DNA of 64,000 bases from positions 1 through 64,000 of the forward strand of contig VXIS01000034.1 in NCBI GenBank assembly GCA_008704415.1. The letters are read 5' to 3'. The translations under genes and the position numbers were made by a program. The DNA comes from Sphaerosporella brunnea (Eukaryota > Ascomycota > Pezizomycetes > Pezizales > Pyronemataceae). Shown here piece after piece: positions 10,166 to 20,972 of this stretch. Below the pieces are notes generated by a model that saw only the letters and a list, made by a program, of their open reading frames with translations, ran no database searches and was not told the DNA's origin. Within the stretch, counting starts at the first letter, position 1. Each line of letters opens with the position of its first letter.

Positions 10166-13100
10166 ATGAATGACCCGGTTTACGAACAGCAGCAACAGCA
10201 CCTCGGCGAGGCAAAATCGCCCAATCCCTTGGATGCCCCCGCACGCGGTAGGCGGCCACGTTCGGTTTCGGAGAGGAGCGACACCCATGCGGACGGCGGC
10301 CGCGGTGGTGGTACTGAGAGCCAGAGTGGAGGTGGAGGACCGAAGCCGAAGCGAAGCAAGGTAGCGACGGCGTGTGACGAGTGTCGCCTGCGCAAGTCTC
10401 GCTGCGATGGAGAAAAGCCCTGCGGTCCGTGTACGAGGAAAGGAAAGAGCCCTGACAGGTGCACATATCAAAACGACCCGATGCGGGCCACAGTTTCCCA
10501 GAGGTGAGAAAGTGCAAGTCTGGTGCCCGCCGTTGTGCTTTGTGGGTGGCTGGCCATGGAACCACATGGACGGAGACTAATTGTGGGGGTACGCGCATAG
10601 CTACATCGAAGAGTTGGAAGCTAGGATCCGCCATTTGGAGAGCGCGAACGCCGCCGCCGCGGTAACGGCGTCTGGGGATATAGCGTCGTCGTCTATGGAA
10701 GGTTTCAATGGCAGTCACGGTGATACCTCGGCTTTAAGGGTACATTCACCACTTGTTGCGCACTCGCTCCGTTTGCTTTCAAATATCGAGGTTGACGCGC
10801 GTTTGTCATTCAGCAGGCTACAGCTCTCGCCGAACAGTCTTCGATGCGATCTATGGATGGAAGATATCCGGCCATTCCATGCTATGATCCGCTCCCGAAT
10901 CAGATGCCACAGCAGCAACTAGCCCCAGGATTTCTGACTGTGGATGGAGTTCGAACAGAGATCGGAATGAGTCCAATTGGCGCAGGAATTAGTTCCGGGG
11001 CCATGGCATCGCAACCTGGACGGCATGTTCACAGGTCTTCGATCAAGAGTGCAACGAGAGAAGCTCCGGGATTTATAATTGGCCACTCCAACGACTTGTC
11101 CTTCGGAGAGGATAGGCGGTTCTCAGGCCCTGTAGCGCCCAAGGATACAGCGGATGCCATGGGCACTATTTTGGCGGATAATGATGACAAGGGCGAGGGG
11201 GACGAAAACCACAGTTTCTTTGGGAGTTCTTCTGCATTTTCGTTCATGAAGCACATCAAGAGGACAGTCGCGAAAAAGAGATCGTCTTCGCTGTCACCGC
11301 AGGATGTTGACTTTCGAGCCCTCGCATCAAACGGAATGGGAGGTATGGAACCCCCTGTGCGGCAAACACAATCAAGGGACGACGATGGGTTCTTGGAGGA
11401 TCTAGAAGACTTTGTTCTCCCCAGAAGAGACATCGCAGACCACCTAATCGACTGTTACTGGACTTGGGTTCACTCGCTCTACCCTTTCTTTCATCGTCCG
11501 ACCTTCATGGCCACGTATGAACAGCTGTGGACGGGGTCGGAGTTTCCTCATCCAGGTGGCGAGCCGGGAGTGTCCGAGGTCAAGCCGCCGGGTCGCATGT
11601 TTCGTTGCATCCTGAATCTCATCTTTGCATTCGGCTGCCAGTTTTCCTCTTCCATCCCATCTTCACGGCGCGATTCGTCATCGGATGTGTTTTTCAAAAG
11701 ATCACGGCTCTTGCTACACGTCGATATCTTGGGCTCTGGTTCTATTCTTTTGGTGCAGGCGCTGCTTCTGATGGGCCAATACCTGCAGTCCACCAAATAT
11801 CCAAACAGGTGCTGGAATGTTGCAGGACTGGCAATCCGCGTTGCCCAAGGCTTGGGTATGCATCTGGATACGACAAGCGCAAACCGGAAAAGCGTCGTGG
11901 AGCGGGAAGTGTGGAGACGAACATGGCATGGCTGTATTTTGTTGGACAGGTATTTACCAGTGCGACTACACATTTTCTTTTCCGTAGCTTGTAGATCCTT
12001 TTCTGACGCTCTTCTAGAGTTGTTAGCATGACGTTTGGCCGGCCGAGCATGGTTTCCCTCCGTACGCAAGTCTCGCTCCCTCTTCCAATCGACGATGAGA
12101 ATCTGAGCGATGATCCCCCTCATTGCGAACAACCGCCTGGAATCCCTTCCAGAGTCGAGCTATTTATCCACACTTTGAAGCTGTACGAAATTCTGGGCGA
12201 AATTCTTTCCATTTTCTACGATTCATCCGGCGGTGGTCGGGGAGCGTCCGGTGGTGATAGGCTAAAATATGAGGGGTGCTATCAGTCGGTCTTGAGATTG
12301 GACAAGATGCTCCTGGATTTCCAGAGGCGACTGCCGCCGTATCTTCGGCAGGACATGGATGAGCACGGTCAGTTGGTGGTAAAGCGAGATGCATGTTTTC
12401 TCAGGCAAACAAACGTTATATACGCGAGGTAGGAGTAAATCACCACCCGGATTCAAGATATGCTAAACCGAGTAGATATCTCAATATTCGTATCCTTCTG
12501 TTCCGCCCCATTCTTATCAATCTCATCCAGGACTCGCAAATATATACGGACCATAAGTGCGATCGGCTTCACCCAACTACGCTATTGGAAAGTTCTCTGG
12601 CTATCGATTGCTCTATCTTCTGTGTTCAGGCGGCACAGAAAGCTATCGATTTGATCAGTGGCAACCTTGACAGTGGTGCTGTTCCGGCGTGGTGGTATTA
12701 CATCTTTTGTACGCTTCCCCTCTACCCCTCCCCCCTCCGCCTCCCTCCTCGGTACTTAGTTGTATAGACCTATACACCGCAGCAACAGTTCTTCTAGCCG
12801 CAAAACTGTGTCCAAACCTGGAAGAGAAGCTTGATCATCACTCCCTCGAACTCTCATGGAAGAAATGTGTCGGCATCCTACGGAGTTTGGAGGACAGATA
12901 CGAGCCAGCAAAGAGGTGTTTAGCAACTCTCGTGGTGCTTCACGAGCAGATCATTTCCTCCGAGAATGGTATTTTCCGGGGGGGGGGGGGGCTCTAACTT
13001 TTTCAATCTGGCGCTGTGGTTGACGTGTGATAGGTTATCAAGACGTTAACGCCGGCGATGGCGGCGAGCAAATGCATGCAGAAGCCGGTGGAATCGCTTG

Positions 13101-13230
13101 CGAAGTAGCTGCTACTCCGAATGATCCGCTGTTGCAACTTAACAATGGCCGGTGGGTGAACGCGGAGGTGGTTAATTGGGATTGGTTCATGGGACATCCG
13201 TTGTGGGATAGTCCAAATGAAATGGCGTAG
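10166..13230 (+). CDS. Zn2Cys6 transcription factor with fungal-specific middle homology domain
   Basis: Seven exons: 10166-10503, 10601-10739, 10817-11949, 12018-12428, 12476-12708, 12768-12968 and 13034-13230, giving 883 residues. Six introns of 47-97 nt all keep frame; the second uses a less usual GTACAT donor. The Zn cluster at residues 70-99 (ACDECRLRKSRCDGEKPCG) has Cys70, 73, 80, 86, 89 and 99. The first spacings are normal; nine residues separate the last two cysteines, against the usual six to eight. A short coiled segment follows (YIEELEARIRHLESA). The middle homology region starts near residue 340 (CYWTWVHSLYPFFHRPTF) and contains the hallmark SMTFGRPSM directly after intron 3. It would act as a nuclear DNA-binding regulator; the target pathway is unknown. 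The gene converges on the AMA1-like gene. Confidence 0.92.
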
Positions 13231-14056
13231 TCGGGCCGAGGGGAGAGGGGGGACTTTGTTGGGTCCCCTTGGCGTGTTGGTGAAGAAATACCCTCCTCCT
13301 TCTCCACGCTCCTCGAGGCTAGACATTTTTTTTTAAATTTTTTTTTTTTTCCTTCCACTGTATACAAAACAATTTCCACCCTTCTCTTTTTTCCATTGAC
13401 TAATTATCGTCTCGTAATGCGCCGCCCCTTGCAAAAGCTCAGCCGATCCTTAACAAACAAACAGCTCCGCCTCAGGCGAGAACACTTCTGTCGGGCGCGG
13501 CTACATTTCATGAGCCTACTGATTTATTATACATGCGGCGTGGACCGGGAGTAAACGCCTCGGTGGTAGGTACCTGGTGGTGGTGGTATGTAGAGTACAT
13601 ACAGCTTTCTTAACCTACTATTGCAGGTTTACCGTAAACTATAGATAGATAGAAGAGAAGGACAAAGTTAGCTCTGAGCTGATGCCATCGAGCTTAAAGG
13701 CTCAACCTCAGAAGACGAGACATGGGCTAGGGTTACCCAGTAGGGGGGATAACTAACTTGTTCTCGGTGGAGTTGCGATATCCGCCGTAAACGCAAGCGC
13801 CAGCTAGCGATGAACACGAGAACGAAAAAAAAAAGTGTGCAAAGTAGAAAGTAAACCCAAAGAACATAGATCACGCCCAGTATGTTCCCCATTCAACAAG
13901 CGCCAGTAACTATGCCTAAGTGCCTAACTCAGACCTTCAAACGCCGCGAAAAAAAATGATCCGGCGTCGGTACAACTTGCAAGTCATCTAAGAGAAAAGA
14001 AGCAACCGAAAAAGCAACACAGAGGAAAAGACGCATGCCCGCCTACCGCTAGCCAG
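13231..14056. other. Convergent 3' region
   Basis: Lies between the stop codons of two facing genes. It contains T-rich runs at 13327-13350 and A-rich stretches that would serve as 3' processing sequences. No gene was seen. Confidence 0.5.
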
Positions 14057-16299
14057 CTAGCGGATCTGCATGCCATCACTCTCAATCCCCTCCATGCTCT
14101 CCAAGATATCCGAGCCACCGAGGACACCTCTTCCGTTGACCGCCATCTTCCGGTGCTCGCCCCACACCTCATGGAACCTGACGGTCTCATCGCTAGTCGC
14201 AACAATGATGCATCCCTCCGACTCCCTCTTCTTCTTGACTCTGGCCTCCTTAGCTCCCAACTCTCTGAGCAGGCGGATGTCTTCATCTTCATCATCACTT
14301 CCATCTGTAGTTGCCGCTCCAGTCCTACTTCCCTCACTGATCATCGGTCCGCCGGGATACGCAACTGCGAATAGAGCGCGCATTTCTCCCTGCCAAGGGA
14401 CCTGAGCCACCTGCTGACACTCGGGCCATGAGTACACCACAATGCGGATGGGGTGATCGGGGTTTGCGTAGCCCAGCGTCGCGGCGATTTCGCGGCGGCA
14501 GGTCGACCAAATGAGCGAGGTCACTTGGGCGGCAACGTTGATGGTGTTCAAGCATGCCCCAGATGTAGTGTGGTAAAAATGGATGCAACGGTCGTTCGAT
14601 CCTCCTCCTGTACCACTCACACATCAGTTTACCCATAAAGCACACTTGGGTTAGGGACGGCGTTTACCAGTTGCGACCAGAGTGCGCTGCCATGGACAAA
14701 AAGCGATAGCTTTGACAGCTGCTCCGTGTTCCCACCGCCATTTTTCGCCTCCATGGACAACGAGCTGAGGGGTGGTTTTGAGGAATCCCGCAGCATCACG
14801 GGGCCCTTCCATGTCAGAGGTCATGAACAAGAAAGCAACGTTGTCGTTGCCTCCACTGGCAAACATGGTACCATCTGGGCTCCAAGCGAGGCCACAGATC
14901 TGTTGGCTATGAACCACGATCCTACGAACTATCTCTATCCTTGCTCCCCCCTCACGGACGCCCCAGACTGTGCGCTCAGCGGTTCCCCAGGTGACTTGGT
15001 ACAGGTAGATGTTTCCGCTCTCGTCTCCCACGAGCAGGTCCTCGGTGAAGCCGTAGTTTTCCGCCATAGCTGACAGCGGCACATGCCCTCCGCCGACTCG
15101 GTAGGTAACCTTGGGTTTCCATGCCAGGCACGCCACACTAGAGGCGTGTTTGTGCTCGAGCCTGGGTACCTTCTCGTCAGGGTCCCACAGAGTGAGACTA
15201 CCGCTAATGCGGCCAACCGCGAGGATGTTGCTCTTTCCCTGCGCTGAAGAAAAGGATAAGGAAGTAACATGAGCATTCGACCACTGAACGAATGCGCAGG
15301 CTCCCTCGGTTTCGCTCCAGCGATAGACATCGCTGTTGAGGCCGACCGCCAAACAGTGTCTAGTGGGGTTGTAAGCAATCAAAGAGCAGTAGTAGTCGTC
15401 CCGAAGACCAGGGGCGTCCAAGACTCTGAACGGAGTCATGGGAACTGTGCGACGTTCCCTGTGCTTTCCGGGGGTGTTTTTCTGCGAGTCTTCTGTATCG
15501 TGATCAGCCTTGACTTCTTACATCATAGGAACCCATGGTTACCTCCAATCACCGACTCCCACAGGCGAGTTGCAGGGCTCTGGTGACCCGAACTACCTGG
15601 CAGCACCGGCGGAGACTTCGGGCTGATGAAGGTGAGCACCTTGCTGCTCGTGTCTACTCCCAACGCCGCCGAAAGCCTCAACTGATGCTTCTGCGCTTCT
15701 TGCTGGGGATCCTTTTTGTCAACAAACATTCCGCCATTGATCTCTCTTCCCCTCTGTCTACCTGGTGTGTGAGGCGGCAGGTGATCGACCGGGTCAATGT
15801 TCGGTAGTATTCCCATCCCAAACACTCCAACCGCGCCCGCAGACAACCTCTGGTTTGTAGGACTGATGGCTGTTGCCCTCCTGGCACGTTCAGGAGTGAC
15901 AGGGGAGGCGCTGCGGTCCCTGTGTCCAGAACCCGGGACGTGGCGACGAAGAAGGCGTTCGTCGGGGGAGAGGTTCTCAGCGGGAGCGCCCATGTGGAAG
16001 CTGTAAGGACTGGCACTCGATGGGATGAAACGGTCGGGGGATCCCTGAGCGTACCTGCGGGGGGTCGACAGTCGCGGTGATGGTGAGTACTGTTGTCCCA
16101 TGGGGCTAATCGCAAAAGTCGGCGAAGCAGAATTTCCCCCAGTCCTGAAGCGAGCTGGAACACGCTGCGGCGTTTGTGGCACTACTCGCTGCTGCTGCTG
16201 CACGCTTGACGGTCCAATATGGAGGTTAGCCATCGAATTGGTGACCGCACTGTTGACTGGAGCCGTATCCTCCGCCTGTCGAGGTCTGGCAGCCGACAT
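14057..16299 (-). CDS. AMA1: Cdc20/Fizzy-family APC/C activator, AMA1/Mfr1-like
   Basis: Three exons: 16299-15543, 15492-14668 and 14607-14057, giving 710 residues. The introns are 50 and 60 nt with GTAACC/GTAAAC donors. The N-terminal 250 residues are disordered and basic and hold a C-box-like DRFIPSSAS at residues 89-97, the family's APC/C-binding motif. The Fizzy signature FRVLDAPGLRDDYYCSL opens the WD40 propeller (about residues 270-640; repeats include CGLAWSPDGTMFASGGNDN). The chain ends in Ile-Arg, the IR tail that docks on the APC/C core. These proteins bring substrates to the anaphase-promoting complex. The AMA1/Mfr1 branch acts in meiosis. Assignment to that branch rather than Cdc20 or Cdh1 rests on my recognition of the DAPGLRDDYYCSL region and is less certain than the family call. 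Confidence 0.85.
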
Positions 16300-18805
16300 C
16301 TCGTCGACTGTTTACGTGCTGGCTGTGGGATATGGGGAGTAGTCTGCTGTCCGTATGAGAGGGGAATTAGGGGGGTATTGGAAGAAGTAACGAGCGAGAC
16401 AGCAGGAGAGGTGAGGTTCTTGCGACTGTTGATGGTTGATGGGGGTGGGGGGGGTTGACACGGTGCTGTGAAGGTGGGAGAGAGGGCAAAAGGCCACTAA
16501 GTCCGAGCCCCAGCAGGTGGGCTGAAAACAGCTGCCCTAGGACGGACGGTGCATCGTCGTCAAAAGGAGCCACGGCGATGGTGGATGGCGGATGGTGCTT
16601 CGCCGCCGCCGTCAAAGGAACAACGTTGCCCAGGCCGTGTTGACCGGCGATCCCACATCGAGGGGGCAACGCCGTTATCCAGCAGACAGCAGAAGACAAG
16701 CTGCAGCACTCTTCCGTTTGCGCTTGCAGCGTTTAACTCGGGTTCCTCTTCATTGCATCCGTTGCTAATTTTGTCTAGGTCGGCATTGTGAGTGATGGGC
16801 CATCAGCGGGCTGCAACGCACCGCCCGCTGCATGCGATCGCAGCACCAGCGCAGGCGGGATAGGGTGCCTCTCGCCCACGATCTCGCGGCGCAGTCACTG
16901 TGCCACGTATTCTCTGGCAGAAAAATAGGTTTCGCAGCAAAAGACGGCCCAAGCACACACGGCGGCTTGTTGGCCATGGCAGTGCTTCGGGCCTGTCTCT
17001 TTCGTTCGTTGCCTTTCCCTTTGTCTGGCATTCAGGATGGCCGCAGCTGACAAGGCGACGGGCGGGGATGAGCGGAGGGAATGCGCATTAAACTCGATTG
17101 CACACGCACACCGAATACAATTTGTGCCGCCCCCGGGGACGGGAGAGGGGAGAAACCAACCGTTCCACTTGAGGCCGTGACGGTTCGGGCCGCTCTTCGC
17201 GACGCCCTGAGAACATTACCACCAGCTCGCGGTTTTCGAACGGCTGGGAAAGGGACGGCGGCGGGCACCGTGAGGCCAGTAATTTGCCGGAGCATCGCCG
17301 CTGCGAGTGCGGTGTAGAAAACACTCAGGATTGTAGGGCTGTAGGCGAGCGAGAGTGGGATTTCCTATATAGTGGCGGACAGTAAATCGCCTAGCTGTAA
17401 GGACGCAATGAAACCCGTGATAGCAAATGCTTCCCCCAGAATTTTCCGCAGAATGCAAGAACACGCAATACGCAAGTCGTAAAAGAAACAAACCAAGAAA
17501 GAAAACTGATTGTAGAAACGTTAGCCCTGGTAAGAGACCATCCGTATCATAGAACGCACAATGAGGCATCAAGTCGAGCGTATCCACATCCTCCCCTGAA
17601 GTCCGGAAAGCAGGGAGTTGACAGCGGCACGTAATACAACCGTCCCCAATATATTTCAAACAAAGGCTCAGCTAATTACCGCGTAGAAATGTCCAGGACG
17701 AAATACTTGCTGGGATGGCGGCGGGGAAATCAAGCAAAGACGATGTAATCCCGCATTTCCCCGGATCGCCAGAGCGGCTGATAGCTACCCCCCCCCCCCC
17801 TCTCCCTCTGTTAACGTTTCTTAGCAGCTCGATGCCCCACTGCTTGACGGGCACAACGACCGCTGATCTCCTTCTTGAGGTTTTTGACGGTGAATCCTGA
17901 AGAGACAAGGACTGCATCACCATCCATACCGTGGAAGAGACATCTATAAAATCCTTTTTTGATATAGGTAGCGCACGCGGCCTACAATTTGGGAGTAAGG
18001 AGAGACGCTGTGCAAATTACCGATCCTTTGTGATGGCGAATAGCGAAAGACAAGATCAAATCTACCTAATCTTTCATGCGAAGCCGTTTGCTCTGATTCA
18101 CTTCATATCGCTCGGCACCGGGCCACGCTGCGGTGAATGCAATAAATACTTACGATCGATACTCCCGGGAGATCAATGCCGCCGCTGCTTTGCCAAAAGA
18201 CCCGCCGGATAACTGCAAATCGCTAGTCGTGGTAGTGCTTCACTGGAGATCACTCTGGCCTTTTACATACATACAAAGACGCAATGCTAGGTCCATCACC
18301 GCTACCGACAACGCCATCAAACCCGCAACTCCAACAACGAGGTCCAGCGCCGGGCCTCCGAGGCGTGCATGCCAAAGGACAATCCCCACCAGCAAGCAAG
18401 TACAGAGGAGGAGGCTCCGTCGGATCAGCAAGACCAAACGTTCCTGTCGAGGTTAGTTAACCAGGGGGGTTGGACCGCACTATCTGGGTGCGCTTCAAGC
18501 CCGGAGTGAAATCCATTCGTCAGGGCAGTGACTGACATGGTGAACGAAGGGCTGGCGAAGTACATCAGCAGAGATGGCTTTTAAACGGCGACTAGGGCGG
18601 CTGAGGGGGGTGTGGATGCTTTCGGCCATCAACCATTACTGGCAGTATTACACGCATGAAAAAAATACGGCTCTGCGTCCCCAATCTCTACTGCCGGAAC
18701 GTATCAATCCCCGCCCTGCCGTAACCATCAAGAACTCAGACTTAGAATACGATGGAAAGAAAGGATACTCTAGAGTGGCATAGAAGCAGACTATGAACAA
18801 CAATA
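16300..18805. other. Intergenic, about 2.5 kb
   Basis: No gene is supported. 16300-16500 is the 5' flank of the AMA1-like gene. A plus-strand frame ending at 18212 finishes with two CxxC pairs (RCGECNKYLRSILPGDQCRR) but has no ATG or splice context, so it is not called. Confidence 0.4.
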
Positions 18806-18907
18806 GCCCAATTGGTCTAGTGGTATGATTCTCGCTTCGGGTTCGCACCCAAGCCACTCAGTGGCGGAAGATGTGGGAGGTCCCCGGTTCAAACCCGGGA
18901 TTGGGCC
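18806..18907 (+). tRNA. tRNA-Pro(CGG) with a 30-nt intron
   Basis: The acceptor stem pairs GCCCAAT with ATTGGGC over all seven positions, followed by discriminator C. The D-arm is GTCTAGTGGTATGAT and the T-arm CCCGG-TTCAAAC-CCGGG. The anticodon loop reads TTCGGG then T, giving anticodon CGG. An intron of about 30 nt (18842-18871) sits after position 37, the canonical place. The 3' strand of the anticodon stem is GTGGG, which pairs with CTCGC using two G-U pairs. A T5 run follows at 18912-18916. Confidence 0.95.
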
Positions 18908-18911
18908 TAGA

Positions 18912-18935
18912 TTTTTGTGTGCTTTTTTTTTTTTT
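18912..18935 (+). terminator. Pol III terminator of tRNA-Pro
   Basis: A T5 run begins 5 nt after the tRNA, and a T12 run follows at 18924-18935. Both fit RNA polymerase III termination. Confidence 0.7.
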
Positions 18936-18967
18936 ACAAAGCGTAGGCTAATATGATAGTAGAAAAA

Positions 18968-19030
18968 GTACTCTACAGAGGCATAGCAGCGGACTATTTC
19001 CAGCAACAGCCCAATTTGTCTGGTGGTATA
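18968..19030 (+). pseudogene. Truncated tRNA-Pro copy (5' flank plus 5' half)
   Basis: The 38 nt upstream and about the first 22 nt of the tRNA-Pro gene are repeated here with mismatches. The copy has a CTCTA-n-AG-GGCATAG flank, then GCCCAAT and a TCTGGTGGTATA D-arm. The similarity ends in the D-arm, so it cannot fold into a tRNA. It is a partial tandem duplication that includes the 5' flank. Confidence 0.7.
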
Positions 19031-19119
19031 AAGTCCTATCACATACAAAACAGCTATTTCATAAATAGCTGTCATATTAGGCAGGATTAGGGTTCGCTGG
19101 TGGGGCGTTAATATGGACC

Positions 19120-19682
19120 TGACGTCCGAACGTCTATAAAGTTGCTAGCCGCCCACAACTATTTTGCTTCTGTTCCTGCAGCCTTTTTTCCCCTGGCCCA
19201 AGACCTTCTTACTTTCTCCCTCACCATTCTCATTCTCAAGGTGGCCGGCCACCTCTAAACAGTCGAGAAAAGAGTGGGAGAGTGTCGCCTAAAGTTCTGG
19301 GACGATATCGATGTACTGATCGACAGCGAAGACGACGATGAAGTGGTCCTCAAACAGCTTAAGCCGAAAGTTTTAAGCAACCACGAACGAGCGCTGAACA
19401 ACCTTGTGGAACTTTATCAACACAAGAAGCTAGATAAGCCAATTTTCGAGCGGGGAAGCCTGTTGCCACCCACAACTCTCCATCACCAAGGGATGGGTGC
19501 GCTGTATTGGGCGACCACGGACGGGCAAGTACCAGGACATCATCAAGCAGAATTCAATGTATCAATTCTGGTGTGATCTCCGGCACGCACTGTTCCGTCG
19601 AACCTTGAATGGGTACACGAAAGTTGACAGAATGGCCGTGAATGATGTGCGTACAGTGCGCTATGTCCTGATGCTATGCTAA
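19120..19682 (+). pseudogene. Degraded open frame with upstream TATAAA
   Basis: A TATAAA lies near 19134. The frame from 19274 lacks an ATG and reads FWDDIDVLIDSEDDDEVVLK, then ELYQHKKLDKPIFERGSLLP. After a one-base shift near 19525 the neighbouring frame continues with DIIKQNSMYQFWCDLRHALF to 19682. The composition looks like real protein, but the gene is broken and has no recognised family. It sits directly upstream of the inverted-repeat element and may be transposon-derived. Confidence 0.4.
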
Positions 19683-19874
19683 TCTGCCAATTTGTCAAAA
19701 AAACACCTGGCAACGTCATTCGATTTCCAACTGGTCAACAACGAGAAAAGTTGTGCGTTACAGCGGAAACTAAATAATTCGGAGAGAGTGAGAGACTTCG
19801 CCTGAGTAATTCAATCGTCCATTCCATTAACCCCACCCAGCGAGAGAACAAAAATACAAAAAAAAAAAAAGAAC

Positions 19875-20957
19875 GGTTATTTCACAGAATACCCTCCTCC
19901 GGAGGCCGTATTTCGCAGGATACCCTCCATATTAGATTATTTCGCACCATGCCCCTCGTCCCCTCGAGTGAGGATAAAAGACCATATCCGCGACTGCCAA
20001 ACACAACCTGTTTAAAATACTAGGTAGTACATGCTTTACTATCCCCACCACCATCTAAGTATGAGGGGCGAGTGCAGCTCCGTGCATTATGTCCCGCACC
20101 CCGACAAGTCCTGCAACGAACCGGAGCGCGCTGCATAACGACAGGTACCTGATCTTTCGATTTTTTTTCCTGCGCCTGTCGTTCTCACCGTTGCGCCAAA
20201 CGAACAGGATATTGGAGCCTGATCAGTTTAAAGGACATATCTCCGTCAGCAGCACTTAGGATTTTGATCTTGGGAAGCAGAACACTGCGACCCATACCCA
20301 CTCCTGTTAAAATTACCCCTATCAAGATGAATTAGTATGTAGAAAATTATACATGCTTTCGGCCATAGTGTAAGCACTTACCACCAACTACATTAGGAGA
20401 CAGATGCGTTATCTGCAAGCGGGTTCCGTTACATAAGCCTTGAAGAGGATTGATGTTCCGCAACAACATGATTGGTGCACCGATTTTCAAACGCAGCCTG
20501 TGTGGAGGTACACCATTTATCTCCAGAGAATGGAGATATTCTTCGCCGTATGTATGGTGGTCCTCGGTAGACACACTGTCGATACTCTTGTAAGTGTGCT
20601 TGTCCCCTGGCAATCGGTCCAATAGGCTGTTGTTGAGGTTATCAACATCGACATTGCGGGCGGCAAGAATCGCGCGCTCAGCCAGAAACTCCGGAGAATG
20701 CTAAAGCTGTGCAATCGCTCCGCAGTACCGTCGCTAAAGCTCCTCAATGGCTCCGCTCCGGAATGCTAGAACTGTGCAGTCGCTCCGTCCCGCATCACAG
20801 CTATAAACACTCGGCTGCTTAGGGTTTCCGTGCTTAGCCACCGTGTTTAGCCACCGGGCGCCACCGTGTTTGCGGCCCCAGCTGCTCTATATATATAGTG
20901 ATGGAGGGTATCCTGCGAAATACGGCCTCCGGAGGGGGGATATTCTATGAAATAACC
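19875..20957 (-). mobile_element. 1.08-kb element with inverted terminal repeats, Helitron-type helicase fragment and zinc knuckle
   Basis: The ends 19875-19930 and 20901-20957 are inverted repeats of about 56 bp (GGTTATTTCAnAGAATA... through CCTCCGGAGG and CGTATTTCGCAGGATACCC). The minus strand inside (from about 20710) encodes the C-terminal part of a PIF1/Helitron-type helicase: EFLAERAILAARNVDVDNLN, then RLKIGAPIMLLRNINP and GLCNGTRL. A clean 63-nt intron follows (20381-20319, GTAAGT...TACTAATTC...ATAG). Beyond it are ILTGVGMGRSVLLPKIK and FKLIRLQYPVRLA, where helicase similarity stops short of the last motif. After a TGA the same frame carries a CCHC knuckle, RCRTCRGAGHNARSC. ATPase motifs I and II are absent, so it is not autonomous. 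No clear target-site duplication was seen. Confidence 0.75.
20691..20787. repeat. Direct repeat pair inside the element
   Basis: Copies at 20691-20722 and 20758-20787 share GAATGCTA, CTGTGCA and TCGCTCCG blocks, start to start about 67 bp apart. Confidence 0.6.
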
Positions 20958-20972
20958 GAAAATAGAAACCTT

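Noticed and set aside
17931..18212. Frame ending in two CxxC pairs that looks like a zinc ribbon
   Set aside because: No ATG, no upstream exon, and the pairs occur only in the last 30 codons; likely chance.
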